From Lentzea jiangxiensis (GTDB taxonomy: Bacteria > Actinomycetota > Actinomycetes > Mycobacteriales > Pseudonocardiaceae): a stretch of DNA of 64,000 nt. Positions 40,849 through 49,416 of this stretch are shown piece after piece. A program made the translations under genes and the position numbers. Location: the NCBI RefSeq assembly GCF_900104175.1, contig NZ_FNIX01000025.1, forward strand, positions 31,363 through 95,362, given 5' to 3'. The first letter of the stretch is position 1; each line of letters starts with the position of its first letter. A model generated the notes under the pieces. That model did no database searches. It saw only the letters and a list, made by a program, of their open reading frames with translations, and was not told the origin of the DNA.

Positions 40849-41997
40849 TCAGACGGCGTTGGGCACGATCAGCGGCTTGATGCAGCCGTCCAATTTGGCC
40901 GAGAACATGTGGTAGCCCTCGGCGATGTGCTCCAGCGGGATGCGGTGGGTGACGATGTCGCTGGGCTTGAGGTAGCCGTTGCGGATGTGCTCGAACAGCC
41001 GCGGCCACTGCCGCTTGACGTGGCACTGGTTCATCCGCAGCGTCAAGCCCTTGTTCATGGCGTCGCCGAACTTCACCGCGCTGAACATCGGGCCGTAGGC
41101 GCCCATCACCGAGATCGTGCCGCCCTTGCGGACCGAGTCGATGGCCCAGTTGAGCGCTACCGGGGAGCCGCCCTGGAGCTTCAGCTTGGCCGCGGTGACG
41201 TGCTGGGTGAAGTTGCCGTCCGCCTCCGCGCCCACGGCGTCGATCGCGACGTCCGCGCCGAGATGGCCGGTGATCTTCTTCATGTGCACCACGATGTCGT
41301 CGCACTCGGTGAAGTTCACGGTCTCGGCGTGGGCGAACGTGCGGGCCTTGGCCAGGCGGTACTCGAGGTGGTCGACGACGACGACGCGGCCGGCACCCAT
41401 CAGCCAAGCCGACTTCGCCGCGAACAGGCCGACCGGCCCGGCGCCGAAGACCACCACCACGTCACCCTCGACGATGTCGCCGAGCTGCGCCCCGAAGTAA
41501 CCGGTGGCCAGCGCGTCGGTGAGCAGGACGGCGTCCTCGTCGTCCATCCACTCCGGAATGACGGTTGGCCCCACGTCGGCGAACGGCACCCGGACGTACT
41601 CGGCCTGGCCGCCGTCGTAGCCGCCGCAGGTGTGGGAGTAGCCGTAGATGCCGCCCACGGCAGTGGCGTTGGGATTAACGTTGTGGCAGTTGGCGTACAG
41701 GCCACGCGCGCAGAACCAGCACGTGCCGCAGAAGATGTTGAACGGCACCATCACGCGGTCGCCGGGCACGAGGTTGCGCACCGAGGGCCCGACCTCCTCG
41801 ACCACGCCGATGAACTCGTGCCCGAACGTCATGCCCACGCGGGTGTCGGGCATCATGCCGTGGTAGAGGTGCAGGTCGGAGCCGCAGATCGCAGCCATTG
41901 TGACCCGCACGATCGCGTCGTTCGGGTGCTCGACGACCGGCGGGGCCTTCTCCTCCACACGGACCTTGTAGGGACCTCGGTAGACCATCGCACGCAC
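40849..41997 (-). CDS. Zinc-dependent alcohol dehydrogenase, formaldehyde dehydrogenase-like
   Basis: A 382-residue medium-chain dehydrogenase. The catalytic zinc ligands are in 'AAICGSDLHLYHGMMPD' and 'FGHEFIGVVEEVGPSV', the structural zinc cysteines in 'FCGTCWFCARGLYANC', and the NAD motif is 'VVVFGAGPVGLFAAKSA'. The length and the 'GIYGYSHTCGGYDGGQAEYV' insert resemble glutathione-independent formaldehyde dehydrogenases. GTG at 41997 with GAAGGAG (42003-42009) 5 bases upstream; an earlier ATG at 42060 lacks support. It is an intact cargo gene of element A, probably for stress or aldehyde handling. Confidence 0.88.
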   Translation of the reverse strand: MRAMVYRGPYKVRVEEKAPPVVEHPNDAIVRVTMAAICGSDLHLYHGMMPDTRVGMTFGHEFIGVVEEVGPSVRNLVPGDRVMVPFNIFCGTCWFCARGLYANCHNVNPNATAVGGIYGYSHTCGGYDGGQAEYVRVPFADVGPTVIPEWMDDEDAVLLTDALATGYFGAQLGDIVEGDVVVVFGAGPVGLFAAKSAWLMGAGRVVVVDHLEYRLAKARTFAHAETVNFTECDDIVVHMKKITGHLGADVAIDAVGAEADGNFTQHVTAAKLKLQGGSPVALNWAIDSVRKGGTISVMGAYGPMFSAVKFGDAMNKGLTLRMNQCHVKRQWPRLFEHIRNGYLKPSDIVTHRIPLEHIAEGYHMFSAKLDGCIKPLIVPNAV

Positions 41998-42296
41998 GGC
42001 GTCTCCTTCGACCGTCACTTCGGTGGGCACCGACCGATGCAACGGCGGGCCACTCGCCAAACCGGCAGGTACCCGCTGTCTCAGTGCATAACCCGCTGCG
42101 CGCAGGCAAACGTCGACCGCGGTCGACGATGGAGACCTTCCGGAGTGGTTCGCTCCGACATGCGTCGGCCCGACCTGCTGACGCGGCGTGTCGAGTGCTG
42201 CGGCCGTGTTGCGCGGAGACGATTTTGGTCACTTGGTTCACGCACAGGCGTTCGATGCATGCAGCAGCTGACACATATCTGCCGTGGGAGTGAGTT

Positions 42297-42376
42297 GGGA
42301 GGAAATTGGGAGAAGTCAAGGCGTGACAACAGGAGCGAGCTGCGCTCAAGTGCGTCCAACTGCGCCGTCGTGACCT
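42297..42376. repeat. 80-bp dispersed repeat, copy 2
   Basis: Starts GGGAGGAAATTGGGAGAAGT and matches 38653-38732. It ends 40 bases before the second attachment site, so this sequence is the right flank of element A. Confidence 0.7.
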
Positions 42377-42416
42377 GCCGGTTCGAAGTATTCGCAGGTC
42401 AATCTGTGATCCGACC

Positions 42417-42458
42417 CTGGGGGTCAAGGGGTCGCAGGTTCAAATCCTGTCGTCCCGA
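42417..42458 (+). repeat. Attachment site copy 2
   Basis: An exact 42-base copy of the tRNA-Pro 3' end (34411-34452) without the 5' half of a tRNA. It is the boundary between elements A and B. Confidence 0.85.
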
Positions 42459-42468
42459 TGGCCAATGA

Positions 42469-42511
42469 CCAGCGGGTTACCTTTCGAGGTAGACCCGCTG
42501 GTGTCGTTTTT
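42469..42511. terminator. Second copy of the attachment-linked terminator
   Basis: CCAGCGGGTTACC (42469-42481) and GGTAGACCCGCTGG (42488-42501) form an imperfect stem around TTTCGA, followed by TGTCGTTTTT. It is the diverged sister of the hairpin at 34463. Confidence 0.75.
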
Positions 42512-42539
42512 GCCCGATTGTGGTCGCAAAGCGGTCGCG

Positions 42540-42936
42540 CTACGCCGCCTCGGCTTCCTTCAACGCCGTCTCGATCGCCTTCACCGCATCGAGTGCAACG
42601 TGCCGGAGCAGGTGGCCGTAAATCTCCGTTGTCGTCGACAAGGTCGAATGGCGCAGCGTCTTGGACGCCATGGCCAGCGGCACCTGCGAGCTGAGCATCG
42701 TGGTCGCGGCGAAGTGACGCAGGTCGTGGACGCGAATTCTGGGCAGTCCTGCCTGCTCGGTGAGCTTATGGAACCGATGCAGGACGTACTCCGGACGTAG
42801 TGGTTGTCCTCCGCGTCGGGTGAACACCAGCGCGCGGTTGGGTTGGCGCCCGGCTTGGTTCTGAAGCGCGGCGGCCACCCTGTCGGAGAGCCCGACCCAA
42901 GCGAGGCTGCTCTTGGTCTTAGTGCCCGTTTCTGAA
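42540..42936 (-). pseudogene. int: Tyrosine integrase C-terminal part (element B), cut by IS3
   Basis: About 127 codons read 'TGTKTKSSLAWVGLSDRVAA', then 'RRGGQPLRPEYVLHRFHKL', then the catalytic 'IRVHDLRHFAATTMLSSQV' and 'SKTLRHSTLSTTTEIYGHLL', ending KEAEAA-stop. The 5' side is interrupted at 42937-42940 by the IS3-type element. Only a dozen codons could follow on its far side before unrelated DNA, so the N-terminal domains are gone. Confidence 0.85.
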
Positions 42937-42994
42937 CTACTGAACCGTCACGGATTTGAGACCGCTTCCGTTCTTGAGGAAGATGGTCGTCATC

Positions 42995-43321
42995 ATGTCG
43001 AAGCGTTACCCGCCCGAGGTTCGTGAGAAGGCCGTGCGCCTGGCCCTTGAGCGTCTCGCTGAGTACGAGTCTCCGTATGCCGCCGCCAAGGCGATCGGCC
43101 TGATGGTTGATGTGCACTACGAGACCTTGCGGGTGTGGATCAAGAAGGCTCTTGCGGAGCGCTCTCAGCCTGTCGCACAGCCGTCACAGGGATTGCCGCC
43201 GGCTGAGCGTGAGGAGTTGCTGCGGCTGCGGAAGGAAGTCCGGGATCTCAAGCAGGCCAACGAAATCCTGAAACTGGCCTCGGCTTTTTTCGCGCGGGAA
43301 CTCGACCCGCGGGACCACTGA
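42995..43321 (+). CDS. IS3-family transposase OrfA
   Basis: A 108-residue HTH protein starting MSKRYPPEVREKAVRLALER. The helix-turn-helix covers about residues 20-55, and a leucine-zipper-like helix follows ('EELLRLRKEVRDLKQANEIL'). It ends 'ASAFFARELDPRDH'-stop. An alternative ATG at 42983 is in frame. The codons for AFF contain GCTTTTTTC, where a -1 slip would fuse it to OrfB. Confidence 0.9.
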   Translation: MSKRYPPEVREKAVRLALERLAEYESPYAAAKAIGLMVDVHYETLRVWIKKALAERSQPVAQPSQGLPPAEREELLRLRKEVRDLKQANEILKLASAFFARELDPRDH

Positions 43322-43377
43322 TCGTCGGCTTCATCGACGAGTACCGCGAGGTCTACGGCGTCGAGTCGATCTGTGAT

Positions 43378-44238
43378 GTGCTCACCGAGCACGGAATCCA
43401 GATCGCGCCCAGGACCTACCGCAAGGCCCGCCGCCGGCCAGCATCAGCGCGTGACGTCGCCGACGCCTATCTGGAAAACGCCCTGCGCGATCTGCGGGGG
43501 ACGCCAGAGCAGATGTACGGGCGCCGCAAGATGACCCGCTACCTGCGCCGTCACGGCCACGACGTCGCGTTCTGCACCGTGGACCGGATCATGCGCAGAC
43601 TCGGCCTCAACGGCGTGGTCAGAGGTCGCAAGCAGCGCACCACGATCCCGGCCAAGGACGGGATCCGCGCTGCGGACAGGCTCAACCGCGACTTCACCGC
43701 GACCGCGCCGAACCTGGTCTGGGTCGCCGACTTCACCTACGTCTCCACGTGGGCAGGATGGGCCTACGTGGCGTTCGTGTTCGACGCCTACTCCCGCGCG
43801 ATCGTGGGCTGGACCGCGTCGGGCTCGAAGACGACCGTGCTGGTGTCCAAAGCACTCAACATGGCCGTGTGGCGCCGTGATCATCACGGCTACCCGGTCG
43901 AGCCCGGACTGATCCACCACTCGGATGCCGGCAGTCAGTACACGTCGGTTAAGTTCACTGAATCCCTTGCCATACAGGGACTCTCGGCGTCTGTAGGCTC
44001 CGTAGGCGATGCCTACGACAACGCTCTAGCGGAATCGATCATCGGCTTGTTTAAGACTGAGGTGGTCAACCGGCACGGTCCGTTCAAGACCCTCGCCGCG
44101 GTCGAGTTCGCGCTCATGGAATGGGCAGACTGGTACAACAACGCCCGCCTGCACTCGCGCCTGGATTACCTGACCCCGACCGAGTACGAAGCCGCCTACT
44201 ACTCTCAACACCCACCACGCCGACCGGCGCTGGTCTGA
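43378..44238 (+). CDS. IS3-family transposase OrfB (DDE catalytic part)
   Basis: The 286 residues from the GTG at 43378 are a complete rve domain: D in 'LVWVADFTYVSTWAG', D in 'IHHSDAGSQYTSVKF', E in 'DNALAESIIGLFKTEV'. The frame is open upstream through 'GFIDEYREVYGVESICDVLT' to the T6C run at 43285-43291. The active form is therefore probably the OrfAB fusion made by -1 frameshifting, as usual for IS3 elements. No stop codons or deletions are seen. Confidence 0.9.
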   Translation: MLTEHGIQIAPRTYRKARRRPASARDVADAYLENALRDLRGTPEQMYGRRKMTRYLRRHGHDVAFCTVDRIMRRLGLNGVVRGRKQRTTIPAKDGIRAADRLNRDFTATAPNLVWVADFTYVSTWAGWAYVAFVFDAYSRAIVGWTASGSKTTVLVSKALNMAVWRRDHHGYPVEPGLIHHSDAGSQYTSVKFTESLAIQGLSASVGSVGDAYDNALAESIIGLFKTEVVNRHGPFKTLAAVEFALMEWADWYNNARLHSRLDYLTPTEYEAAYYSQHPPRRPALV

Positions 44239-44311
44239 AGCCGAAGCCGGTCTCAAATCCGTGACGGTTCACTACGCGTCAGACAGGTGCCGCTGCAGTA
44301 TCGGTACGCGG

Positions 44312-44518
44312 TCACCGCAGTCTGGAGTTGGCCTTCACGATCGGCAGGATCGCCCACCAGCGGGCGACGCCCCACGTAGTGCCGGCGGCCGTCACCGCCA
44401 GCACGCTCAGGACCAGCGCGTGGACGACGTGGTAGTCGATGATCGGGTTGGAGGACACCGTCGCCTCGCCGGCCGAATGCCGTTGCAGTACGAAGGCGTG
44501 AGCGCCTGGGACATATGG
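44312..44518 (-). pseudogene. DoxX-like membrane protein, C-terminal fragment
   Basis: Sixty-nine codons: 'PYVPGAHAFVLQRHSAGEAT', then 'NPIIDYHVVHALVLSVLAVT', then 'AGTTWGVARWWAILPIVKAN' and SRLR-stop. This matches the last helices of DoxX/TQO-type proteins ('DYHxVxALxL', 'GRTWGLGRxW'). No start is left; an in-frame TGA lies directly before it, and the UvrA-like gene ends there. Confidence 0.55.
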
Positions 44519-44521
44519 AGG

Positions 44522-46912
44522 TCAGCAGCCGAGGATGTGGCTGAGGTACGCAGCGGTCTTGGTGTCGGTGGCGGCGACGTCAGCGGGTGTACCGGAGGCG
44601 ACGATGCGGCCGCCGGACGGGCCGGCGCCCGGTCCCAGGTCGATGATCCAGTCTGCGCGGGTGGCCAGGTGCAGATCGTGCTCAGCGACGACGACCGTGT
44701 TGCCGGCGTCGACGAGCACGTCGAGTGCTTCGACCAAGCGCTGCACGTCGGCCGGGTGCAGGCCGGTCACCGGTTCGTCCAGCACCACCAGGCCGCGTTT
44801 GCGGCCGCGGTTGCCTCGCTCGATGGTGGTCGCGAGCTTGAGCCGCTGCGCCTCGCCGCCGGAGAGGTCGGTGGCGCTTTGGCCGAGGGCCAGGTAGCCG
44901 AGGCCCACTTGGCGCAGGGCGTGCAGCGTGGTGACGAGTGACTCAGGTTCGGTGAAGAACTCGGCTGCTTCGTCGACGGTCAGGTGCAGCACCGCGTCGA
45001 TGGGCAGGCCTCGGTACTCGACGTCGAGAACCTCCTGGGCGAAGCGGCGACCTTCACAGGCAGCGCAGGTGACCCACACGTCCGGCAGGAAGTGCATGTC
45101 GACGAGCTTGCGGCCGTAGCCCGTGCAGTCCTCGCAGCGTCCTTCCGCGGTGTTGAACGAGAAGGTTGATGCGGTGAACTCGGCCTTGCGGGCGTGCTCG
45201 GTGGTGGCGAAAAGCGTGCGGATCGCGTCGAAGGCCTTGGTGTACGTGGTGGGGTTGGAGCGTGGGGTGCGGCCGATGGGGTCCTGGTCGACCACCGCCA
45301 CCCACGCCACGGGCGCGGCATCGTCCGCGTCCACGGCCGCGGCGAACGCGTGCAGCAGGCTGCTCTTGCCGCTGCCGCTCGGACCGGTGAGGCAGGTGAG
45401 TCGTCCCCGAGGTACCCGCACCTCGGGGACGTCGACGTTGTGGCTGCGGATGTCGCGGACGGTCAGCCAGCCGCCCGAAGTGGCGGGCCGGGTGGTGCGT
45501 TCTACGCGCTGTCTACGGCCGGACAGGTAGCTCGCGGTCGGCGACGTCTCGTGCCGGGCCGCTTCGGCCGGTGGCGCTGACACGAGCAGGGTGCCGCCTT
45601 CGCGGCCGGCACCGGGCCCGATGTCCACGATCCAGTCGCAGGCGGCGACGATCTCCGGATCATGCTCGACCAGCAGCACGCTGTTGCCCTTGTCTCGCAG
45701 AGCTTTCAACATGTCGAGCACATCGGCCTTGTCTGCGGGGTGCAGGCCGGACATAGGTTCGTCCAGCACGAACGTGATGCCTTCGAGCGGGGTGCTGAGC
45801 TGGGCGGCCAGCCGGGCGCGCTGCAACTCTCCACCCGACAGCGACGAGGCTTCGCGACTCAGTTGCAGGTGCGACAGTCCGGTGCGGTGCAACACGACGA
45901 GCCGAGCGCCCAACTCGCGTAGCAGCGGAAGGCCGACGGGCCGCTGCTGGTCGTCGAGTTCGGCTTCGGCGCGCTCGACCCAGTCGAGCAGGTCGGTGCC
46001 GGTGAGCGTGATCAGTTCATGGTACGTGCGGCCGCCGACGACCACGGTGCGGGCGGCTTCGCCGAAGCCGCTGCCACCGCACTCTTCGCAGGGTGTCATG
46101 CGCATGTACCGCTGATAACGCTGTTTGCTGGTCTCGCTGCTCGCGTTGGCGAACACGCGTTCCACCTCGGCCAGCGCGCCGCGTAAGGGCTGGCTGCCGC
46201 TGTAGGTCCACTTCGTGCCGGTGGCGCGGCTCGGGATCGTGACGCTGGCCTCGATGATCTGGTCGCCGGTGCCGTGCAGCACGGCGTGCCGGAACGTCTT
46301 GGGCAGCTCCCGCCATGGCACAGACAGATCGACGTCGTGCAGTTGTGCGAGTGCGGGGATGAACGAGTGTTCGCCGGAGCGCCACTTCGCGAACCAGTGT
46401 GAGCCTCCGTCGAGCAGCGGGAGGTCCGGCCGGTCGATGATCAGGTCCGCGTCGGCGCGCACCGTTCCGCCCGCGCCGTGGCAGAAGAGGCAGGCGCCTT
46501 CCGGGCTGAACCTGTCGAAGTGGGTGGTCGCGAGCTCGGTGCCGGTGCGCAGCGCGGGCAGTCGTGAGTAGACCAGGCCGAGGTAGGCGTCCATGCCGGT
46601 CACCGTGGCCATGGTGGAGCGCGGGTTGCGGTTGAGGCGGCGCTGGTCGACGGCCAGCGTCGCGCCGAGGCCGGTGATGCGGTCGACCTGCGGCCGGTCG
46701 CGCTGTCCGATGTAGCGGCGGACGAACGGCGAGATGCCCTCGAGGTAGCGCAACTGGGCCTCGGCGTGCACGGTGTCGACCGCGAGCGACGTCTTGCCGC
46801 TTCCGCTGATTCCGGTGAACGCCACCAGTTTGCCCCTGGGGATGCGGACGCTCACGTCGCGCAGGTTGTGGGTGCGGGCGCCCACAACCTCGATCCACCC
46901 GTGGTCACGCAC
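44522..46912 (-). CDS. UvrA-like ABC ATPase (UvrA2/DrrC type), probable self-resistance
   Basis: A 796-residue protein, clearly shorter than UvrA (about 950), with two ABC modules. The Walker A motifs are 'FTGISGSGKTSLAVD' (about residue 33) and 'LTGPSGSGKSSLLHA' (about residue 500). The signatures are 'LSGGELQRARLA' and 'LSGGEAQRLKLA'. Zinc-finger cysteines are present in 'CEECGGSG' and 'CEDCTGYG'. The UvrB-interaction insert is reduced, the hallmark of the class II/DrrC-like proteins that protect producers of DNA-binding drugs. GTG at 46912 with GGGAG upstream. A ruined tetR gene lies directly upstream. Confidence 0.85.
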   Translation of the reverse strand: MRDHGWIEVVGARTHNLRDVSVRIPRGKLVAFTGISGSGKTSLAVDTVHAEAQLRYLEGISPFVRRYIGQRDRPQVDRITGLGATLAVDQRRLNRNPRSTMATVTGMDAYLGLVYSRLPALRTGTELATTHFDRFSPEGACLFCHGAGGTVRADADLIIDRPDLPLLDGGSHWFAKWRSGEHSFIPALAQLHDVDLSVPWRELPKTFRHAVLHGTGDQIIEASVTIPSRATGTKWTYSGSQPLRGALAEVERVFANASSETSKQRYQRYMRMTPCEECGGSGFGEAARTVVVGGRTYHELITLTGTDLLDWVERAEAELDDQQRPVGLPLLRELGARLVVLHRTGLSHLQLSREASSLSGGELQRARLAAQLSTPLEGITFVLDEPMSGLHPADKADVLDMLKALRDKGNSVLLVEHDPEIVAACDWIVDIGPGAGREGGTLLVSAPPAEAARHETSPTASYLSGRRQRVERTTRPATSGGWLTVRDIRSHNVDVPEVRVPRGRLTCLTGPSGSGKSSLLHAFAAAVDADDAAPVAWVAVVDQDPIGRTPRSNPTTYTKAFDAIRTLFATTEHARKAEFTASTFSFNTAEGRCEDCTGYGRKLVDMHFLPDVWVTCAACEGRRFAQEVLDVEYRGLPIDAVLHLTVDEAAEFFTEPESLVTTLHALRQVGLGYLALGQSATDLSGGEAQRLKLATTIERGNRGRKRGLVVLDEPVTGLHPADVQRLVEALDVLVDAGNTVVVAEHDLHLATRADWIIDLGPGAGPSGGRIVASGTPADVAATDTKTAAYLSHILGC

Positions 46913-46927
46913 GTCGTCTTCTCCCGT

Positions 46928-47301
46928 TCACTTCGGCGCGTTGAAGGGGTCGAGCAGGAACGCGACGTCGCGCCGCACCCACTCCGACAGCGCGCCATTA
47001 CCGTTGATCGACCACATGATCAGCGCGCCGTTGTACGTCGTCTGAACCGCCTGGCGAGGGCATCCACATCGCACTCAACGAGTTCGCCTCGCTCAGCGGC
47101 TCGCTCCAGCAGGGACGCGATGCCCGTGCGCATCGACTGGGCGAACCTCACTGCGTGGTAGTGCGACGCGTCATCGCTGAGGTCGAGGTGCAGCAACGCC
47201 ACATCGTTGAGCGTGGCGCGGAACGGGCCGATGCGAGCCAGCGTGCGGGATGCGCTGACGAAGATCTGCTCGTCGGTGACGGACATCGGTCGCGGACTCA
47301 C
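46928..47301 (-). pseudogene. TetR-family regulator, internally deleted and frameshifted
   Basis: The start 'MSVTDEQIFVSASRTLARIG' and 'FRATLNDVA' is the beginning of a TetR DNA-binding domain. It jumps directly to 'LLHLDLSDDASHYHAVRFAQ', which belongs to the C-terminal domain, so roughly 60-70 residues including the recognition helix are missing. A frame change near 47045 is then needed to read 'AVQTTYNGALIMWSINGNGA' to 'WVRRDVAFLLDPFNAPK'-stop. The intact parent would be the repressor of the UvrA-like gene 15 bases downstream. Confidence 0.75.
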
Positions 47302-47321
47302 GGCACGGACAATACCCCATA

Positions 47322-47339
47322 AGTGAATCGACGTTCACT
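47322..47339. promoter_or_regulatory. Palindrome upstream of the ruined tetR
   Basis: AGTGAATCGACGTTCACT has perfect 6-base arms around TCGACG, 20 bases before the tetR start. Its A/T content stands out. It is probably the former TetR operator of the tetR-uvrA-like operon; with the repressor broken the operon may be constitutive. Confidence 0.5.
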
Positions 47340-47379
47340 AACTCAACGTAGTCACCTACCTCCCGCCGAACTACGGGGA

Positions 47380-48215
47380 TTACTGAGGCCTCCTCACAAC
47401 CGCGCTTTCCACCGCCAAGGCCGGCTCAGCGACGGTCGGCCGCTCGAAGAGCTGGCGCAACGGCAGCTGCACGCCGCGGCCCGGATGCGGTCCACATCGC
47501 GGACCGCCAGCAGCGAATGTCCGCCGTGGGTTGAGAAGTCGTCGTGAACACCGACCTCCGGTACCTCCAGCACCTCACGCCAGACGTCGGCGAGCGTGCG
47601 TTCCACCTCAGTGCGCGGAGGCGTGCTGCTCCAGCTCGCCGGAGTGGCGGGAGCAGGCAACGCGTTGTGGTCGATCTTGCCATCGGGCGTGTGCGGCAAC
47701 TGGTCGAGGAACACGAAGAACCGCGGCACGAGCTGCCTGGGCAACGATGCCGCGAGATGGGCGCGGATCTCCTGCTCGTCGAGCACCGGGCTCACGTGAG
47801 CCACGAGGTGATCGCCGTGCAAACCCACCGCCGACTCGGCCACATCGTTGTGGCTGAGCAGCGTGTTCCGGACTTCGCCGAGTTCGATGCGGTGGCCGGG
47901 TTTGGTGGACGGGCCGTACAGGTTGTTCACAGCTCGGACGTGCGGCTGCTGGTGAAGGCGCTGAACGAGATCTGGTGCGAGTGCCTCGTCAGCCAAGTTG
48001 ATGGTGGTGGCCGTTCGGGGCAGAGCGTTGTGGTCCAGCAGTTCCCGTGCGATCGACGGCACCGTGTTGACCAGGCTGACTCCGCTGAGACGGGAGCCGC
48101 TGTCGATGAGGTCGAGTGCGGTGTGTTCAGTGAGGGCCACCGTGCCGCCCATGGTGAGCGGTACGAACGAGCCAGCGACCGACGACAGCTTTCGGGACGG
48201 GGTCGCCGAGTTCAT
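47380..48215 (-). pseudogene. NRPS adenylation-carrier remnant
   Basis: The remnant keeps an adenylation-domain piece ('FVPLTMGGTVALTEHTALDL', 'RAVNNLYGPST'), then a direct join to the end of the domain ('GHRIELGEVRNTLL', 'LPHTPDGKIDHNALPAP') and a carrier domain with 'DDFSTHGGHSLLAVR', whose serine would hold phosphopantetheine. The segment between 'NLYGPST' and 'GHRIELGEV' (about 90 residues with the A7-A8 motifs) is deleted. A frameshift near 47480 precedes the end 'LRQLFERPTVAEPALAVESA'. It cannot activate an amino acid. Confidence 0.75.
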
Positions 48216-48396
48216 GCCGGCACCTTGACGACGACAGGACGACTGATGCCCAGTCGAGTACAGACACCGGCAGGGAGGTTTTTCCAATCGGCAAGACGAT
48301 CAACAAGTCTGTGGGCTCGTCCTGGACCGGCCGGTAAGGCTTGCGCTGTTCCCGCTTTGCCCAGTTCGACTCTTGCTTGAGTTCAGTCTCGGTGGC

Positions 48397-49299
48397 TCAG
48401 ATATCGTCAAGTCCGCGAATCGAACAGTTCAGCGCGAAGGCGAGCTGCTGAGTCTGAAAGGCGGCGCCGACGCGGTGGTAGTCGATGGCGTGCCCGGCCG
48501 CGGGGACGACCTCGACGTCGACGTAGGGGGACGACGTCAGGCCCGCCGCGAACTCGGCGATCTGATCCTGTCCTCCAGCCCATAGTCGATCGAGCTGGCC
48601 GTGTCGGAGTTGAACAGGTACGGAGATCTCCGGCGCTAGGTCACCGAACACCTCCACCCACTTCGCGCCTTCCACCAGCTCTGCCGTGCGAACCGGAACG
48701 TTGGCGAAGTAGCTGGTCTGGGGCATGTCGCTGCGGTGGGTCCACGCCGGTCCGAACATCAGTTCGGCTTTCTGCTCGACGGGCACGTCGAGGAAGGTTT
48801 CCGGGTGAGCCGCCCATACCTCGGTGAAGCCGTCGGCGTGCCGCAACAGGCAGCCGGAAAGGGCCAAGCCGAGAAGTGGCCATTGCGGTTTGCGAGCAGC
48901 GATTCCCATCGCGACATGGACGCCGATGGAGTGTCCGATCAGGAAGACACCCGCACAGCCGATCCCGGTGCTCTCCCAGAGTTCGGAGATCAGGTGGTCC
49001 AGGGCCGCCGCGTTGGCGAGGTAGAGAGACTCACCGGCTGCCGCGGGACTGCTTCCCCCATGTCCTGGCCGGTCCACAGCGATGATCGGCACGTCGAGAC
49101 CCGCCGCGCGGTCGAGAAGCGAGTAGCCGGGCACGTCGAAGTAGGACGAGGTGTAGCCGCCTCCGTGGATCGCGACGACCAGGGGAACGTCCTTGTCAGG
49201 GGTGCCGCCGACCCTGCGCAGACCCGTGAACCGCATCCCTCGGGCGGGGCCCGCTGACGTCACGTGATGGGTGAAGCGCTCTGTGGCATTCGAGGACAT
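48397..49299 (-). CDS. Alpha/beta hydrolase
   Basis: A 300-residue hydrolase starting MSSNATERFTHHVTSAGPAR. The oxyanion region is 'VAIHGGGYTSSYFDVPGYSL', the nucleophile elbow 'FLIGHSIGVHVAMG' with Ser in G-H-S-I-G, and the final histidine is in 'VVPAAGHAIDYHRVG'. The acid is probably the aspartate of 'LRHGQLDRLW'. The product could be a thioesterase or ester hydrolase of a natural-product pathway, given the NRPS remnant downstream, but this is inference. ATG at 49299 with a weak purine tract. Confidence 0.8.
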   Translation of the reverse strand: MSSNATERFTHHVTSAGPARGMRFTGLRRVGGTPDKDVPLVVAIHGGGYTSSYFDVPGYSLLDRAAGLDVPIIAVDRPGHGGSSPAAAGESLYLANAAALDHLISELWESTGIGCAGVFLIGHSIGVHVAMGIAARKPQWPLLGLALSGCLLRHADGFTEVWAAHPETFLDVPVEQKAELMFGPAWTHRSDMPQTSYFANVPVRTAELVEGAKWVEVFGDLAPEISVPVQLRHGQLDRLWAGGQDQIAEFAAGLTSSPYVDVEVVPAAGHAIDYHRVGAAFQTQQLAFALNCSIRGLDDI

Positions 49300-49416
49300 C
49301 GTCTTCTGCTTCTTTCGTCGTTGTGGACTTGCGAACGCCACCGCTTGGGGATGGCGCTCCGGGTTCGATGAAGCACGGCCTGCGGTGGGCGTGCATGGCG
49401 TAGTTGTCCTGCTCCG

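Larger units (their letters stand above)
42941..44271 (+). mobile_element. Intact IS3-family insertion sequence
   Basis: 1331 bp between perfect 24-bp terminal inverted repeats (42941-42964 and 44248-44271, outer end TGAACCGTCACGG), flanked by the direct repeat CTAC (42937-42940 and 44272-44275). It contains overlapping orfA and orfB with a T6C slippery site. Everything needed for transposition appears present. It disrupts the element B integrase. Confidence 0.92.
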
